From Termitomyces sp. T153 (taxonomy: Eukaryota; Basidiomycota; Agaricomycetes; Agaricales; Lyophyllaceae), in assembly GCA_018296165.2 (NCBI GenBank), contig JACKQL020000007.1:620001-684000 (forward strand): DNA of 64,000 nucleotides, written 5' to 3'. Position numbers and translations under genes: made by a program. The notes under the pieces are model-generated. The model made no database searches and was not told the DNA's origin. It saw nothing but the letters and a program-made list of their open reading frames with translations. Shown one piece after another: positions 1-11,464 of the stretch; position 1 is the first letter of the stretch, and the number at the start of each line of letters is the position of its first letter.

Positions 1-410
1 AAAGGATTCTTCCTGTTGTGATTCATAAGACAGGTCTTCTGTAAGTCCTAGACTTGTCTCATTGGTATTCAATGACGTTTCACATTGTTCTTAGCCCCAA
101 CCCTATTGTGACACCCTCGCCAGAAGCCCCTTCATACCCTTCCAACCTTGCCATTTCGTCTACGCGTATTCGGAGTCCAGATGATACTCGCTCACTTCCC
201 CGGCCACGTGGGACTGGCAAACTGTTGACATCCAGCCAAGGCATAGGATTGGCTTTATTGCGCCTTGAACAAGTAGAAGCCGCGGAACAAGGCGAGCTCA
301 GTTTAGGATTCAATGTTGAAGGCGGGCCGAGTGAGGGGGCATGGGAGATACAGCACTGTTGGCCAGATTGGTGGCCACGGCGATCAGAAGTGGCCTCTTC
401 CGAACATTAG
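1..410 (+). CDS. IBA57: IBA57/CAF17-type mitochondrial iron-sulfur cluster assembly protein, C-terminal part
   Basis: This is the 3' end of a gene that starts before the window. Exons 1-40 and 95-410 are joined across a 54-bp intron (GTAAGT...TTAG). The joined frame reads RILPVVIHKTGL, then a variable stretch, then RPRGTGKLLTSSQGIGLALL RLE. These match the C-terminal hallmarks of the folate-binding GcvT-like family IBA57/CAF17 (KRILPV..., RP.G.GKL...G.GLALLRLE). Family members work in mitochondria in late [4Fe-4S] cluster maturation. The protein ends with a Trp-rich segment and a stop at 408-410. It converges on the holo-ACP synthase gene, whose stop lies 66 bp away. The catalytic core lies outside the window and cannot be judged. 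Confidence 0.85.
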
Positions 411-476
411 AGAACGTTACGCGTTATAGCTTGTCTCTAGAAAAACAATGCGGATAGAATTTTCGACGTTTTCTCG

Positions 477-926
477 TCAGATAGGTGATTCAATAGTAAC
501 CGAGGCGAACACAAATTCCCCATCATGGCTAACGGAAACGTGAATGGGACCGATTTTGAACTTGTTAGGAAGTACAAGAGGATGGTATTCGAGGACAGGT
601 TTAGGACGCACGGGACCTTCGCCCAAACCACGATAAGATAGCTCTTTCCAGTTTGGTTGCACGTTAGGATACATAGCCTTGTATGCAGCCTCCTTCACAG
701 CCCAGCTAGAAACGTATTTGCATAACGTATTGAGCAGAAAACACCCAACTTACCGAACTGCTAGGAAACGAATACGTCGAGCTAGGTCAGATGAAGGCAA
801 TGATTCGAACTGGAAAATTTCACTGTGGCTAAGGATGCGAGCGGGAAGTCGAGAGCCTCTACGCTGGAACAAAGCAGCAATACGAGGCACATGAAGAATA
901 TCCACGCCGATACCCAGGATGGCCAT
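477..926 (-). CDS. PPT2: holo-[acyl-carrier-protein] synthase (4'-phosphopantetheinyl transferase, AcpS type)
   Basis: There are two exons on the minus strand (926-754 and 705-477) with a 48-bp intron at 706-753, encoding 133 residues, the usual size of the short AcpS family. The start MAILGIGVDI carries the first Mg-binding Asp. Splicing restores FLAVRWAVKEAAYKAMYP, which holds the second motif WAxKEAxYKA with the metal-binding Glu. The C-terminal part contains HVSVSHDGEFVFASV, typical of the family. The enzyme moves the phosphopantetheine arm of CoA to a carrier protein, in fungi most likely mitochondrial ACP, as with yeast Ppt2. The start lies only 73 bp from the ELP2 start, so the two genes share a divergent promoter. 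The symbol is by analogy with yeast. Confidence 0.9.
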
Positions 927-999
927 GAAAAGAGTCCAAAAACTTTTTGAACTCAGATCAAGAATCTATAATTGGTTTCTGGCGATTAGATTTATCTTC

Positions 1000-3900
1000 A
1001 TGGCTAATTCGACAGTCTATATAGCAGCCGCTACCAACAGGTATTCTCAGGCTGCTGCTATATCCAATAATTCCCTCGCTGCATTCGGTTCTTCCAAGTT
1101 GATTGCGCTATGGGATATCTCTGTACGTCCTTCTATGCAACTATCTTCAAGGAATACATCTCACAAATGCATCAAGAACGAAATTGACCGTGGCATAAAC
1201 GAGACACTTCCAGGACACGAGGGCCTCGTGACATGTGTCCGCTTCTTCTCAGATACGGCGTTCCTCAGTGCAGATGATTGTGGAACACTTATACTTTGGC
1301 GGAAACTTGAATCACAGGCATGCATGTCGTGAACTATCCACCTCACATCCCTAATAGATTCCTACCTGCTGCTTTATAGTGGAATTTGACTGCTAAAATC
1401 CAGGCTCATGAGAAAGCAGTTTCTTCTCTATGTACACTTGATGACCTGCTGGTTACTGGGTCATCGGATGCCTCTGTCAAGATTTGGAGAATTGAATCCG
1501 GCACCGACGGAATAGGCACGCTGCAGACACCTATCTAGATTACAAGAGACTCATCTTGCGCTACAGATAATTTTGTTTGTACACAGACTATTCCCTTGAG
1601 TGGCCGATATCCCCTCGCTCTTGCCCTGACGTATCTCCCTGGTTCAAAAGGTACATTTTTATCCAACAATTCGAAGCCAGTTTGATCTCATCTCCTTAGC
1701 ACTCATCCTTGCCATCTCCGGCACGGATAGCAAAATACACATTTGGACGCGATCTGAAAATCTTGTGTGTCCTTTTTCAAAAAGAGGATTCGATTCTCAG
1801 CTGACTCGTCCGTAGTTCGTACATGTATCCGTACTTGCAGGTCACGAAGATTGGGTAAAAACACTGGATTTCCAGGACCCGATTTCACAGGGACAAACTC
1901 TTGTCTTGGCTTCAGGTTCACAGGACGCGACCATTAGACTTTGGAATGTAGAACCATGGAGTCGGCCCACCTCCACGTCCCAAAAGGATCGACCAGACAG
2001 CCTGAACGACGAACTTCTAGATGCATTCGAAGCATCACTAGGTGATGTCGGTGAGGCTGAAGGTGGAAGGCAGATATCACTGAAGCGACATATTATGACT
2101 GTCAAAGACGACCAAGGAAGGTATGTTGTTTTCCAGGTCTTCTGTTTTCTTTGCTTTTCTTCTCCGTAGTTCGCAGCAATTTTCAATAACGTTCGACGCT
2201 CTTCTCATCGGTCATGAGGCAGGCGTTACCTCAGTCGCTTGGAAACCCCCGTCCGTTGACTCTGAACCGATCCTATTGTCGACTTCTACAGACTCATCTG
2301 TTATATTATGGTCTCAGTCGACCGTAGTAGCACCAACAAAAGAAGGTTCAACGTCCATTTGGATCAATAGGCAACGTTTTGGAGACATTGGTGGACAGCG
2401 GCTCGGAGGCTTTGTTGGTGGCGGGTGGGCGCAGCATGGTGAAGAGGCTCTAGCATGGGGATGGACGGGGTCTTGGAGGCGCTGGAAGTGTAATACATCT
2501 ACAACAATCGCCCATGCAGAGGTATGGTTGGAAGCTGGTGCTATCAGCGGACACAATGGACCGGTCAAAGGACTTGACTGGAGCCCCACTGGGGCCTATC
2601 TTCTTTCTGCCGGGTAAGATCCTTTGATTCTTGCTAGAGCCAATATCAATCAAGCATTTACAGTCTGGACCAAACGACAAGAGTACACGCAGTAATACCT
2701 GGCTCCCGCACAGAAGATTCCGAATGGCACGAGCTCAGTCGTCCTCAAATACACGGATACGATCTAATCGATGTCGCGTTCATTGATACTTTGCGATTTG
2801 TGAGCATTGCGGATGAAAAAGTCGCTCGAATTTTCGAGGCTCCACGCAACTTTGTTAACCTTATTGAAGAACTGGGAGTTTCAAAATTCACCGAGAGCGA
2901 AGTAAGCCTTGCACCTGAGCTTACTCGTTATATCACTGTTATTTTTGCATAGCATCAACGTCCTCTTGCTGCCAATGTACCACCTCTGGGATTGTCCAAT
3001 AAGGCAGTGGAAAATGGTTGGTCATCCGTTACGTGTCTATAAGATCTTACTGAACATACGTGTCCAGCGCAAGCATTTACAAGCATGCTTGAAACGCGAG
3101 AAAGGAGGCCTTTTGAGGGAGAGTTGGCTTCAACCACTCTTTGGCCAGAAATTGAGAAAATATTCGGTCATGGTTATGAGGCAAGGCCTGGTTTGATCTG
3201 GTTGCACTGTGTCTTACTAACACATACTTTCTCATAGTCTATGACTCTGACAGTCTCTCCAAATAAACGTTTCCTTGCAACTGCATGCAAAGCGACAACG
3301 CTAGAACATGCCGTTGTCCGAGTCTATGACACGACCAAATACCAGCCTGTTGGGCAGCCACTTTCAGGCCATTCTCTAACTGTAACGCGAATCGCTTTCA
3401 GCCCTGATGGGAATTTCGTTCTGTCCGTTTCAAGAGACAGGTCTTGGCGACTTTTCAGAGCTCGGGAAAGCGGTGGTGAGTCCTATTTTTCCTCTTTCCC
3501 CATGTCTGTTGAGTATGTCTTCAGGTTTCATTCCGATAGCTGCAGATAAATCTCATGGAAGGATCATATGGGACTGCGCATGGGCCAGCGAAGGAGATGT
3601 ATTTGCAACTGCATCACGAGACAAGACTGTCAGCATTTCCTGTTGATTCACATTGTATGTGTTTTAACTCGGAGAGAACTATCCAGGTGAAAATATGGGA
3701 ACAACAGCAAGCAAACAAATGGATCGCTGTCTATACCATTAAGACCAGCTCACCTGCAACGGCGGTTGCATTTGCCCCAGGTGGCACACACCATCGGTAA
3801 GATGAGCTACGAAACGAGATTTCCATCTAAAACGTCCTCGATTCCTAAACAGACGCCGGCTCGCTATTGGATTGGAAACCGGTGAAATCTTTGTGTATTC

Positions 3901-4137
3901 CGCTCTAACCACTTCGACAGCGCCTTGGCACTTAGATACGACAATTCCATCAAGGTTGGTGGATCTGTTTAGACGAGGAACTGGCACAAAAGCTGATTCT
4001 GCTACAGACTTGCACATATCGATCACATTCATCGATTAGCATGGCAGCCAACAAATTCTGGTGCCCCGACAAGACTTGCAAGCTGCAGCGAAGATGGTAC
4101 TCTAAAGATTTCAAATATTCCAATGACTATCGAGTAA
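1000..4137 (+). CDS. ELP2: Elongator complex protein 2 (WD40 protein)
   Basis: Fifteen exons join to 2376 nt and 791 residues, the usual ELP2 length (about 790-830). Exons: 1000-1122, 1177-1317, 1380-1515, 1567-1650, 1700-1764, 1816-2120, 2170-2613, 2664-2901, 2953-3016, 3068-3180, 3238-3475, 3546-3628, 3687-3796, 3853-3954 and 4008-4137. Start [20 protein letters not shown] fits the family N-terminus. WD repeats carry [41 protein letters not shown] and RIIWDCAWA, all characteristic of ELP2. It is a structural subunit of Elongator, which modifies wobble uridines of tRNA. Three introns (1318-1379, 1516-1566, 3181-3237) appear to use a GC donor; every GT alternative breaks the frame or the homology. 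The ATG at 1000 was preferred to the upstream one at 925 because the extra residues are not family-like. Confidence 0.92.
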
Positions 4138-4389
4138 TAATGGTTCCAATGATTACGGATGAAAAGAAAGCTGATATACAATGTGTGAGACAAGGGGTTC
4201 AACAACCCAGATGATTTACTAGGTACATAGGACACAAAACTTTTCGTGATAACAAGTTCAGCGAAGATGGGAGGTGTAATATAAGGGTATCAAACAATGG
4301 GCGTGGTGTGCAGTATATCAGAAACAGACGAACAACAGACATGACGTAGGTAAGGATACAAAAGGCATTGCCGGGCCACGGGCCCAGGT

Positions 4390-7300
4390 TTAAACGATAT
4401 CACGGAGAGACATGGGTACTTCGGGCTGCGAAAAGTTATGTCATTGATTAGAATGGCAAGAACTAATCGACTTACACATTTGATCCTAGAAGGGAGATGA
4501 TGTGAGTCGACACGAGGAATCAATCACAAAACTCACTTGTAGAAACACTCTATGGACCGTAACATTTCAACATCTCCCCCAGTAGCAGTCACAAAATTTA
4601 CAACTACACCCGCGCGGGAATAGTTGGATGCAATCGCGGGGGCAACACTGAATACAAGACTAGTAAACATATGAAAAGACGCAGTCAAGGGCACAATTCA
4701 CCGATGGGCGTATTCTTCAACAGCTTTAGGAAGGTCTACAAGATAAAAGCATCGGCATTTTAGAGTATTTGATAAAGGAAGAGGTTCACCATAATTGATG
4801 ATAAGAGGAACGTGAGAAATATCAGAGGTTTTAACTTGAACATCGTAGACGACTAAGACTCTGGTCGTGGGTCGCGTGATAAGGGAGGTGGAATTCCTAA
4901 ATTTGTTCAAGGCAGCCAATTTAGTTCCCGCGTTCATGTCACCATGCTTTTCTGGGTCATCAAACAAGATTTCGACTGGTAGATAAAGACGCTTACCAGA
5001 GGGATGGCTTCCGAACCTCGACTAGCCAATTTATAGACAACCGAATCCAGCGACGTCATCCCTCCGACATGTACAATTGCTTGGTTGACCTCGATATCTT
5101 CAAAAAGGTCTGCCAAAGCTTCGAGTTTCCATTCTCTGGCTTGAGCCGTCTCGGCACTAGACGAAGCGCCTCTTCCAGAGCCAATGATGCCAAGTCCACC
5201 ACCAGAAACCACAGCGATGGGGTCTACTCGACCGCTCGCTGTGAAGGCCAAGTATAGATAGTACTGACGAAGACCACGAGATCCTTGACCGCCGTCTGTG
5301 TATGTAACGTTGCCATCGCGTCGAACGAGAACACGAACAGGCTCTCGGAGCTGTATGGCAGAAGCAAGGTTCAAAACATCCTGAGGAACTGTGTTAGAAA
5401 AGAGCGCAGTTTGGCGCTCAATCGCAGGAGAACCGTTTAGTACCGGCTCAGGAGTAGATGAAGATACTGATACAACAGAGAATCTGCGGCCCTGGTTCTG
5501 GAAAGGAGAGACGATACAATTATTGGGCTCGACATTGTTGTTACTGAATGGAGTGGAATTTGGAGTACTGCCTAAGTTTGGCGTTCCAGCTGAGCGAGAA
5601 CGAGGCGGAGGAAGAAGCTTGACTATATTGAAGACAAAATCATGCAGATTTCGAGCGATGAGCTGGTCGACTTCATCTAAGACAAGGAATCGGACCTCGG
5701 CACCTGAAAGTCCGCCGGGAGTGGTAAACAAGGCATGAAGTTTCTGAGGGGTACCGCAGATAATGTGGGGTATATTCTGTTGGAGGAGTCGCAGCTCTTG
5801 GCTCAAGTCAGTATTGGCAGACGTTGTTCCTACCCCAAGTGCAGAACGGACTCCAATAGGCCCTCCCAGATCTCGAATCATGCGCTGTGCTTGCGTCGCT
5901 TGATCTACTGTAGTGGAAATCAAAATTACAATCGGACCACGATTGGGACGAACGCTGATATTGGTGGCAGCAATTTGGATGGCTGGTATGACGTATGCGG
6001 CAATTCTTTCTTGTGTGGGAGGTGCTTGAGCAATGATGTCGGAGCCTCGTAACAGAAAAGGTAATGCGCGTTGTTGTATCTTGTTGGGCGGGCCAATTCT
6101 GATGCAGAAATCAGCCGGAGAAGGTTACGAACGTGCATGGCCTTACCCAAACTTAGTCAGAGATCTCAGAAGTTCAGGCGTCAAAGACAGTTGCTCCCAT
6201 TTGGAAATCACCGGACCAGAATCTCGAGGTGAGTTACTAGCCCAATTATCATTTTGCGAATCCAACACCTGCCGAATGTATAAGTCATTGTCTTGAATGA
6301 AGGGAGCTGGAACAACGTACCCCAGATGAATCCCGACGGAGCAGGCTAGCGACCGAACGACGCTTATCCCGCATGAGATTGTCCTGTCGGCCGACGTTTG
6401 GATCTAGGGGTCTCATAGGTAAATCAAGATTACCAGCAGACCATGTCCGCATTGGAGGGTTAGGATGGCGCGCCATTGACCGCAATTCAGGTCGAGGTGG
6501 TAATCCATGACCAAGAGCAACTGGGTTTGAGGAAGGTATCGTCTGATTTGGAGCGATGTCACCGTGTTGAGGGTTCATAGACACGATGGAGTTGCTCCGT
6601 AGATCAGTGTTTGTAGACTGCATTTGTTGTGTTTGGATGGCAAGGAGCTGTCCAACGGAGGAAGTCAAAGTATGTAACCGCTGAGAGATCGAGGATATGT
6701 CGTCAGATGGTACTGATTGATTGGGTGCAATGTTTCCCAGCGATGGTCGCGGATTTAACCTGGGGCCACTGAACTGAGGCGAGGAAAAGTGGTGTCCATT
6801 AGGATTCGGAGGAGCGAAAGGATCTTTGAACTCTGGCTGGGATGAGCCACTTAAGGAACGCTCTACAAGTATATTGACTTTATGTTGAACATCGCCAATA
6901 CTGCGCTGCAACTCCCCTGTCACGTACTCGCATTGCACCAGACGGTTGAGGATATCGTGGATCATCGGTGAAGCTTTCAATTGAGCTTCGACACTCAACG
7001 CGGATTCACCACTGGGAGTGAATTGACTACCGGAACCCAACGAAGAAACAGGCGATGATGAAGTCTGACCACCATAAAACGCCATACCAGTGTGATGTGC
7101 ACCAATAGGCGGTGTTGAAATGTGGTCATGGCCTTGTTGTCGTGAAGGAAAGAAGGAAAGTCCAAAGGCTTGATTTTCAATTCCTTCAGAGGTCGACTCG
7201 GGTGGCTCCAGTTTATCATCACCTTCGGGTAAAGTGTCCAAACTTCCCGCCATGGTTGGCTCTCTCGTCACTCTACTATCAAATCCCGGATATACCTTGC

Positions 7301-7580
7301 CCGCGTCACCCTGGTGATGTGTCGGTGAATGTCGAGACCGTTCATATGACTCGGTAGACGTGGACGGTTTCTGCTTGGAATCCATATTACTGTCGACCGG
7401 GGGACTGGGAGACGAAGTGGCAGAACGGTATTCAGAGGACGAAACAGACAAAGAGCGTCGATCCTGCTTCCTGAACGTATGGTGGAATCCCATTCCTAAT
7501 CCAGTTCTATCTTCTTTGTCAACACCGCGCGCAGGAAAGAAAGGCATGGATGCAGGATTCAGGGCTGCACTCTGCGCCAT
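4390..7580 (-). CDS. eIF4A-like DEAD-box-derived protein lacking ATPase motifs, with long disordered N-terminus
   Basis: Start MAQSAALNPASMPFFPARG at 7580 opens about 420 residues of Ser/Pro/Gln-rich low-complexity sequence. A DEAD-helicase fold follows: Q-motif-like WEQLSLTPELLRSLTKFGIG, NKIQQRALPFLLRGSDIIAQ, IICGTPQKLHALF, VLDEVDQL (motif II as DEVD), then the C-lobe with HGDMNAGTKLAALNKF, DISHVPLIINYDLP and YAHR. The last exon ends PEVPMSLRDIV. Motif I (GxGKT) reads AQAPPTQERIAAY. Motif VI (HRIGRxGR) reads HRVAPAIASNYSRAG. SAT is replaced by SNT. ATP hydrolysis is therefore unlikely. The family resembles eIF4A and appears conserved in basidiomycetes. The role is unknown; RNA or translation-factor scaffolding is an inference. 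The frame joins the helicase part only if one G of the GGGG run at 6320-6323 is dropped (see findings). Confidence 0.75.
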
Positions 7581-8111
7581 GGTTTAAATAGGCAGATAGC
7601 AACTAGTTTGTAACAATCAAACCACAAGGAAAGGTTCGCCATGGATGGCAGTGGTTGGTAAGCTGTTGATTTCTGACAGTTGAGGAAGTTGATCTCACCA
7701 CGACGATCGTAGAAAAAAGGTAATTACACCGCTTCCATACAGACAGAAGCAGACGACGGACAAGTGAAAGGCTGAAAGGCCACTGTTTACTTGTGCAGTG
7801 ATGAGAACGATTGTTGGTGACACGCTGGCAGGGTTAGATAAAGCCGATCTCATCAAACCCATGGAATTTGAATGAATCAACTAATGATGATTTACAATTA
7901 GACATGAGTGTTCTTGAAATAGAACATTAGCTATATTGTAGCGGAGGTAGACATCATGATGATACATAGTTGAATATACGTGGATATGGAGACATAAAGG
8001 ACATAAGTAAAATGAATATAATTCCGAGATTCTATATGATACATTTTGCAAAAGATACTCCAAAAACATTATGGCGATCATTGGGATTGATCAATACGGT
8101 CGGTTCGGCGG
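7581..8111. other. intergenic, no gene seen
   Basis: This stretch lies between the start of the eIF4A-like gene and the 3' end of the RRM gene. Only short unrelated open frames occur on both strands. It is AT-rich around 7880-8100. It should hold the promoter of the eIF4A-like gene and the 3' untranslated region of the RRM gene. Confidence 0.5.
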
Positions 8112-8944
8112 CTAGTCTATACAAAGGGAACATGGTAAATACAATAATGTTAAGCAGATATTTGTTTTCGCGCACCGATTAGGAACTCGACGAGATTGGT
8201 GAGGCAGACCTAAACGCACTAGAAGCAGACGTAGGTGAAGATCAAAAACCATAACAATAAAACTCACTTTGCGTCTTGCGCAGAACTTCTGGGAGCTCAC
8301 CCGGTAACTTGGTTACCTATGAAGAATAGAGCATCAACTAAAGAGAACTTTCCGACAAGAGTTACATACCACAATCTTCCGCCCGTCAAGTTCTGTCCCA
8401 GTGAGGCTAAGGGCCTGTTTGGCAGCAGACAACCCAGTGAAGGTGACACTAGCGTACCAAAGGTCGCTGGAGTCATCTTCCGTAGCGACAATGGATCCAA
8501 AGCTGCAACGAATAATGATGTCGAGTATCTCCCCGCACGGAGCAAATAGTTCCCGTAGCTTCAGAGCAGTAATGTTGGATCGAAGCTAGGAAAACAGGTT
8601 AACGTTAGCAGTCAAGCAGACACGAAGGAGGTACATACATTGCCAACGAACACATAAGGATGGCTGGATCTCACTGGAACCTGTTCATGGCCTTTCTTCA
8701 TCACCTTCTTCTTCGCAGCGTGAACGGCTTGATGTTTCTCTCGTCTCTTGTTTTGAGTCATGGTAGCCTTCCCACGATGCGCGTCTCCCTTTGCAAGGGC
8801 TTGCGGAGCTCTTGAGCTTCGCAATGCATTTCTTGCAGCTGAATCAGTAGTACCCTTTATTTTAACCTACATGTGAGTGAAAACGCAGATCAAGTTTACA
8901 TAAGGGCGAACCTTTTTGGTTTCAGGCAGAGCTGAAAAACGCAT
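8112..8944 (-). CDS. RRM-domain RNA-binding protein
   Basis: The first exon (8944-8912, MRFSALPETKK) joins across a 45-bp intron to a basic linker (VKIKGTTDSAARNALRSS..., TMTQNKRREKHQAVHAAKKK). A single RRM follows: HPYVFVGN (RNP2-like), then after an intron LRSNITALKLRELFAPCGEI, LWYASVTFTGLSAAKQAL (RNP1-like) and LDGRKIVV. The next exon reads VTKLPGELPEVLRKTQ. The 3' end is uncertain: the frame stops at 8112, but one more intron (GTGCGC...TATAG) could carry it to about 7970. The function is unknown. The basic linker and single RRM suggest an RNA-processing or ribosome-biogenesis role, which is inference. Confidence 0.7.
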
Positions 8945-9299
8945 GACAATATGTGTGTATGAGAGATAGATGGAGTAGCTGGGGTTGAGAAAAGAAGTGA
9001 CAGAGTTTAGTGGCTCTTTTAATACTAGTGCCAAAGCGTTCATAAACAATATATCTTTGGCCAGTTGACCGTTAGTGGACGGATCCGCATTGTTTACAAT
9101 TTAGCCCCAGACAGTGGTCCTAAGCGAACAATAGCCCGGATTAGACATACGCAGTCAGGGTAAAATCAGAAATTTAGCCGAACACAAAATTTGTTTATGT
9201 AATGAGCGCTGGAAGTGATGGTCAAGACTCAGACTCACCGTACCTCGACCCCCACACTACTGACCAGTTATTTGCATTTGACTTAAAAAAGTTACAATC
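8945..9299. other. divergent promoter region of the RRM gene and FMC1
   Basis: The two genes are transcribed away from each other across 355 bp. No coding signal was seen. The segment 9260-9300 just before FMC1 is AT-rich. Confidence 0.45.
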
Positions 9300-9710
9300 A
9301 TGTCACAATTGACCCATATATATCGGAGTATCCTCCGTGAGCTGAGGAAGTCGGTGAGTTATCACCAAACTCATTGGAGACACAATCTTGATTGTTGCAG
9401 GCAGTGGCTCCCCGGAAAGCTAACAAAACGGTAGCATCCAACTTTCGTTCAATAGCGAACAATTACCGGATATCTGGGTCACCATCCGTCCTTCAAGACT
9501 TACGAAACGCATTGTTGTTTCTCAAATCTCAACGGCAGCACAAGGTCAATTTTGTTCATGCATGTCCAATCTCTCATACTTCTCACGCGAGAAATTCAGG
9601 TGCTGATAGATAGATATAACCCTCTTGTCGACCTCACACCCGAGGAACGGATAAAGGCGACCGCTCGGAGAGTTGGCCTGGACATGCCCATTGAACACAA
9701 GCCTGAGTAG
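9300..9710 (+). CDS. FMC1: FMC1, mitochondrial F1-ATPase assembly factor (LYR-like)
   Basis: Exons 9300-9353, 9401-9544 and 9600-9710 join to 102 residues, a normal FMC1 length. MSQLTHIYRSILRELRKS carries the N-terminal Leu-Tyr-Arg-like motif. The middle has RSIANNYRISG. The last exon reads LIDRYNPLVDLTPEERIKAT ending ARRVGLDMP, the strongly conserved family C-terminus. Yeast Fmc1 helps assemble the F1 part of ATP synthase through Atp12 at raised temperature; the same role is inferred. Introns are 47 and 55 bp. The gene stands alone with about 500 bp before SUA5. Confidence 0.9.
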
Positions 9711-10210
9711 GGCTAAAAAATTCAAGACATGCTCGAGCGGGAAATTGCATATTGGCTCCGCCAAAAATCCTACACTTCTCTCGTATTTTATAGATAATGC
9801 GTCCTAATAATATTCAGTTTCGCAAACCTTCCATTCCAGACCCATTTGAAGGAACCTGGAGGATTAAGACGTGAATCTCGTACATTATCTTTGTGAACCA
9901 TACTTTCCTTGGAATACATTTCACATTTTACCAAGTGTCCTCCAACCTTCCTTGCTAGTATGTACAGAGTCACCTTGTAACGTGACGCCTGACGCCAATG
10001 AGTCACGTGTTCCTAGAAAAATTTGCTGAATCTCCTAGCTATTGGGTACCTGAGTGTTGTTGGCTTTGCTTAATATTTTATTTCCGTAAGAGCCAGCGAG
10101 AAGGAGAAAGATTCGAAGGGTGGGGGGTTGCGATCTTTGTATGTAGTAAGTAGACTGTACGACTTGCAAATTTTTTTGCATTATACAAACACAACAATAC
10201 ATATTACAGG
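9711..10210. other. intergenic, SUA5 upstream region
   Basis: There are 500 bp without a convincing open frame. A G-rich patch (ggtggggggttg) lies near 10120, followed by an AT-rich stretch directly before the SUA5 start. It is presumed to hold the FMC1 terminator and the SUA5 promoter. Confidence 0.45.
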
Positions 10211-11464
10211 ATGTTGACCTTAACGAATTTCTGGAGAACCTTGAAACGAACGTACTCGCTCATTATGGTTCCTGTGTCCACTCGTGTCCTTAAATGCGAT
10301 CCTTCCGCCATCCATTTTCATACCGACATAGACAAACCAAAGATTACCTGCCCAGAGACCCTGTCTGCCTTGAAGATTGCCACGCATCATCTCGTCAACC
10401 TTTCCGAACCTGTTGCATTTCCTACGGAGACGGTATATGGTCTGGGAGCCATGGCACTGAGTACTTCTGCATCCAAACGAATATTTACCACAAAAGGCCG
10501 GCCAGCCGATAATCCTCTGATTGTTCATGTCTCGTCTCATGCGATGCTTAACTCATTGCTTCCAGATGATTACGTCTTGTCGAAAGCTTATCGGGCTTTG
10601 ATCAAACACTTCTGGCCAGGAGCACTGACTCTGTTATTCCCAAGAAATCCTGAGATTGTTCCGACAATCATTACCGCAGGCCATTCAAGCGTAGCGATCA
10701 GAATGCCATCTCATCCAGTCGCTCGAGCATTGATTGCTGTGGCAAATGTCCCTTTGGCAGCCCCCAGTGCTAACAGCTCAGGAAAGCCTAGTCCTACTCG
10801 AGCAGAACATGTTCTTCAGGATCTCGATGGCAAGATCAGTATCATTCTCGATGGTGGCGCTTGTGAGGTTGGGCTGGAGAGTACAGTCATTGACGGACTT
10901 CACGACGATGGGAAATTACGTATCTTACGGCCCGGGGGTATTACTGTTGAAAGCATTCGACGCACTTTGGAAAAAGAGATCCATGACTCTAACGAGATTC
11001 CAGACGTTCTGGTACATCGCCGCGATTACACAGATGAAGAGGTGGAGCTGGCACCCACAACGCCTGGCATGAAATATAGACATTACGCACCATCAGTCCC
11101 CTTGACTCTCTTGATGACGAACTCGCCTCCTCCTGCCCGTCAATCGACTATATCAATCTCTCAGCTCTTTGGTTCACTTAGAACCAGCCAACTCCTCAAA
11201 ATTGGCATTTTGGCTCCTACCGATTCAGCGTTATGGGACGTTTTACCTTCCGATGGTTTCGAATGGTACCGGTACCCGCTAGGGCCGGCAGCAGAACCAG
11301 CAGTCTACGCACACCGTCTTTTTCATGGCTTAATCACCCTCGAGCGCGAAGGTGTTAATCTGATGTTCATCGAGGAGGTGAAAGAGGATCGAGAAGGATT
11401 GGCCGTCATGAACCGCGTCAGAAAGGCAGCTGGTGACGTTCGTTGGATTGCGGACAAGTGGTGA
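10211..11464 (+). CDS. SUA5: threonylcarbamoyl-AMP synthase SUA5 (YrdC + Sua5 domains)
   Basis: This is an uninterrupted 417-residue frame, rare in this intron-rich window. The YrdC domain (about residues 50-235) has PVAFPTETVYGLGA, the ATP/threonine site KGRPADNPLIVHV, WPGALTLLF and the SxN motif AAPSANSSGKPSPT. The linker APTTPGMKYRHYAP and a C-terminal Sua5 domain (about 280-410) follow. The enzyme makes threonylcarbamoyl-AMP from Thr, bicarbonate and ATP for t6A37 of ANN-decoding tRNAs. The first 18 residues (MLTLTNFWRTLKRTYSLI) look like a mitochondrial leader, with a second ATG at MVPVSTRV. As in other eukaryotes, leaky choice of the two starts could send it to both mitochondria and cytosol. 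Confidence 0.95.
   Translation: MLTLTNFWRTLKRTYSLIMVPVSTRVLKCDPSAIHFHTDIDKPKITCPETLSALKIATHHLVNLSEPVAFPTETVYGLGAMALSTSASKRIFTTKGRPADNPLIVHVSSHAMLNSLLPDDYVLSKAYRALIKHFWPGALTLLFPRNPEIVPTIITAGHSSVAIRMPSHPVARALIAVANVPLAAPSANSSGKPSPTRAEHVLQDLDGKISIILDGGACEVGLESTVIDGLHDDGKLRILRPGGITVESIRRTLEKEIHDSNEIPDVLVHRRDYTDEEVELAPTTPGMKYRHYAPSVPLTLLMTNSPPPARQSTISISQLFGSLRTSQLLKIGILAPTDSALWDVLPSDGFEWYRYPLGPAAEPAVYAHRLFHGLITLEREGVNLMFIEEVKEDREGLAVMNRVRKAAGDVRWIADKW

Noticed and set aside
9392..9613. Longer FMC1 frame ending NSGADR
   Set aside because: It reads through the second intron; splicing at 9545-9599 restores the conserved FMC1 C-terminus.
1000..11464. ELP2 and SUA5 as a tRNA-modification gene cluster
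   Set aside because: Four unrelated genes lie between them and they act in different pathways (wobble uridine versus t6A37). The closeness is best explained by chance.
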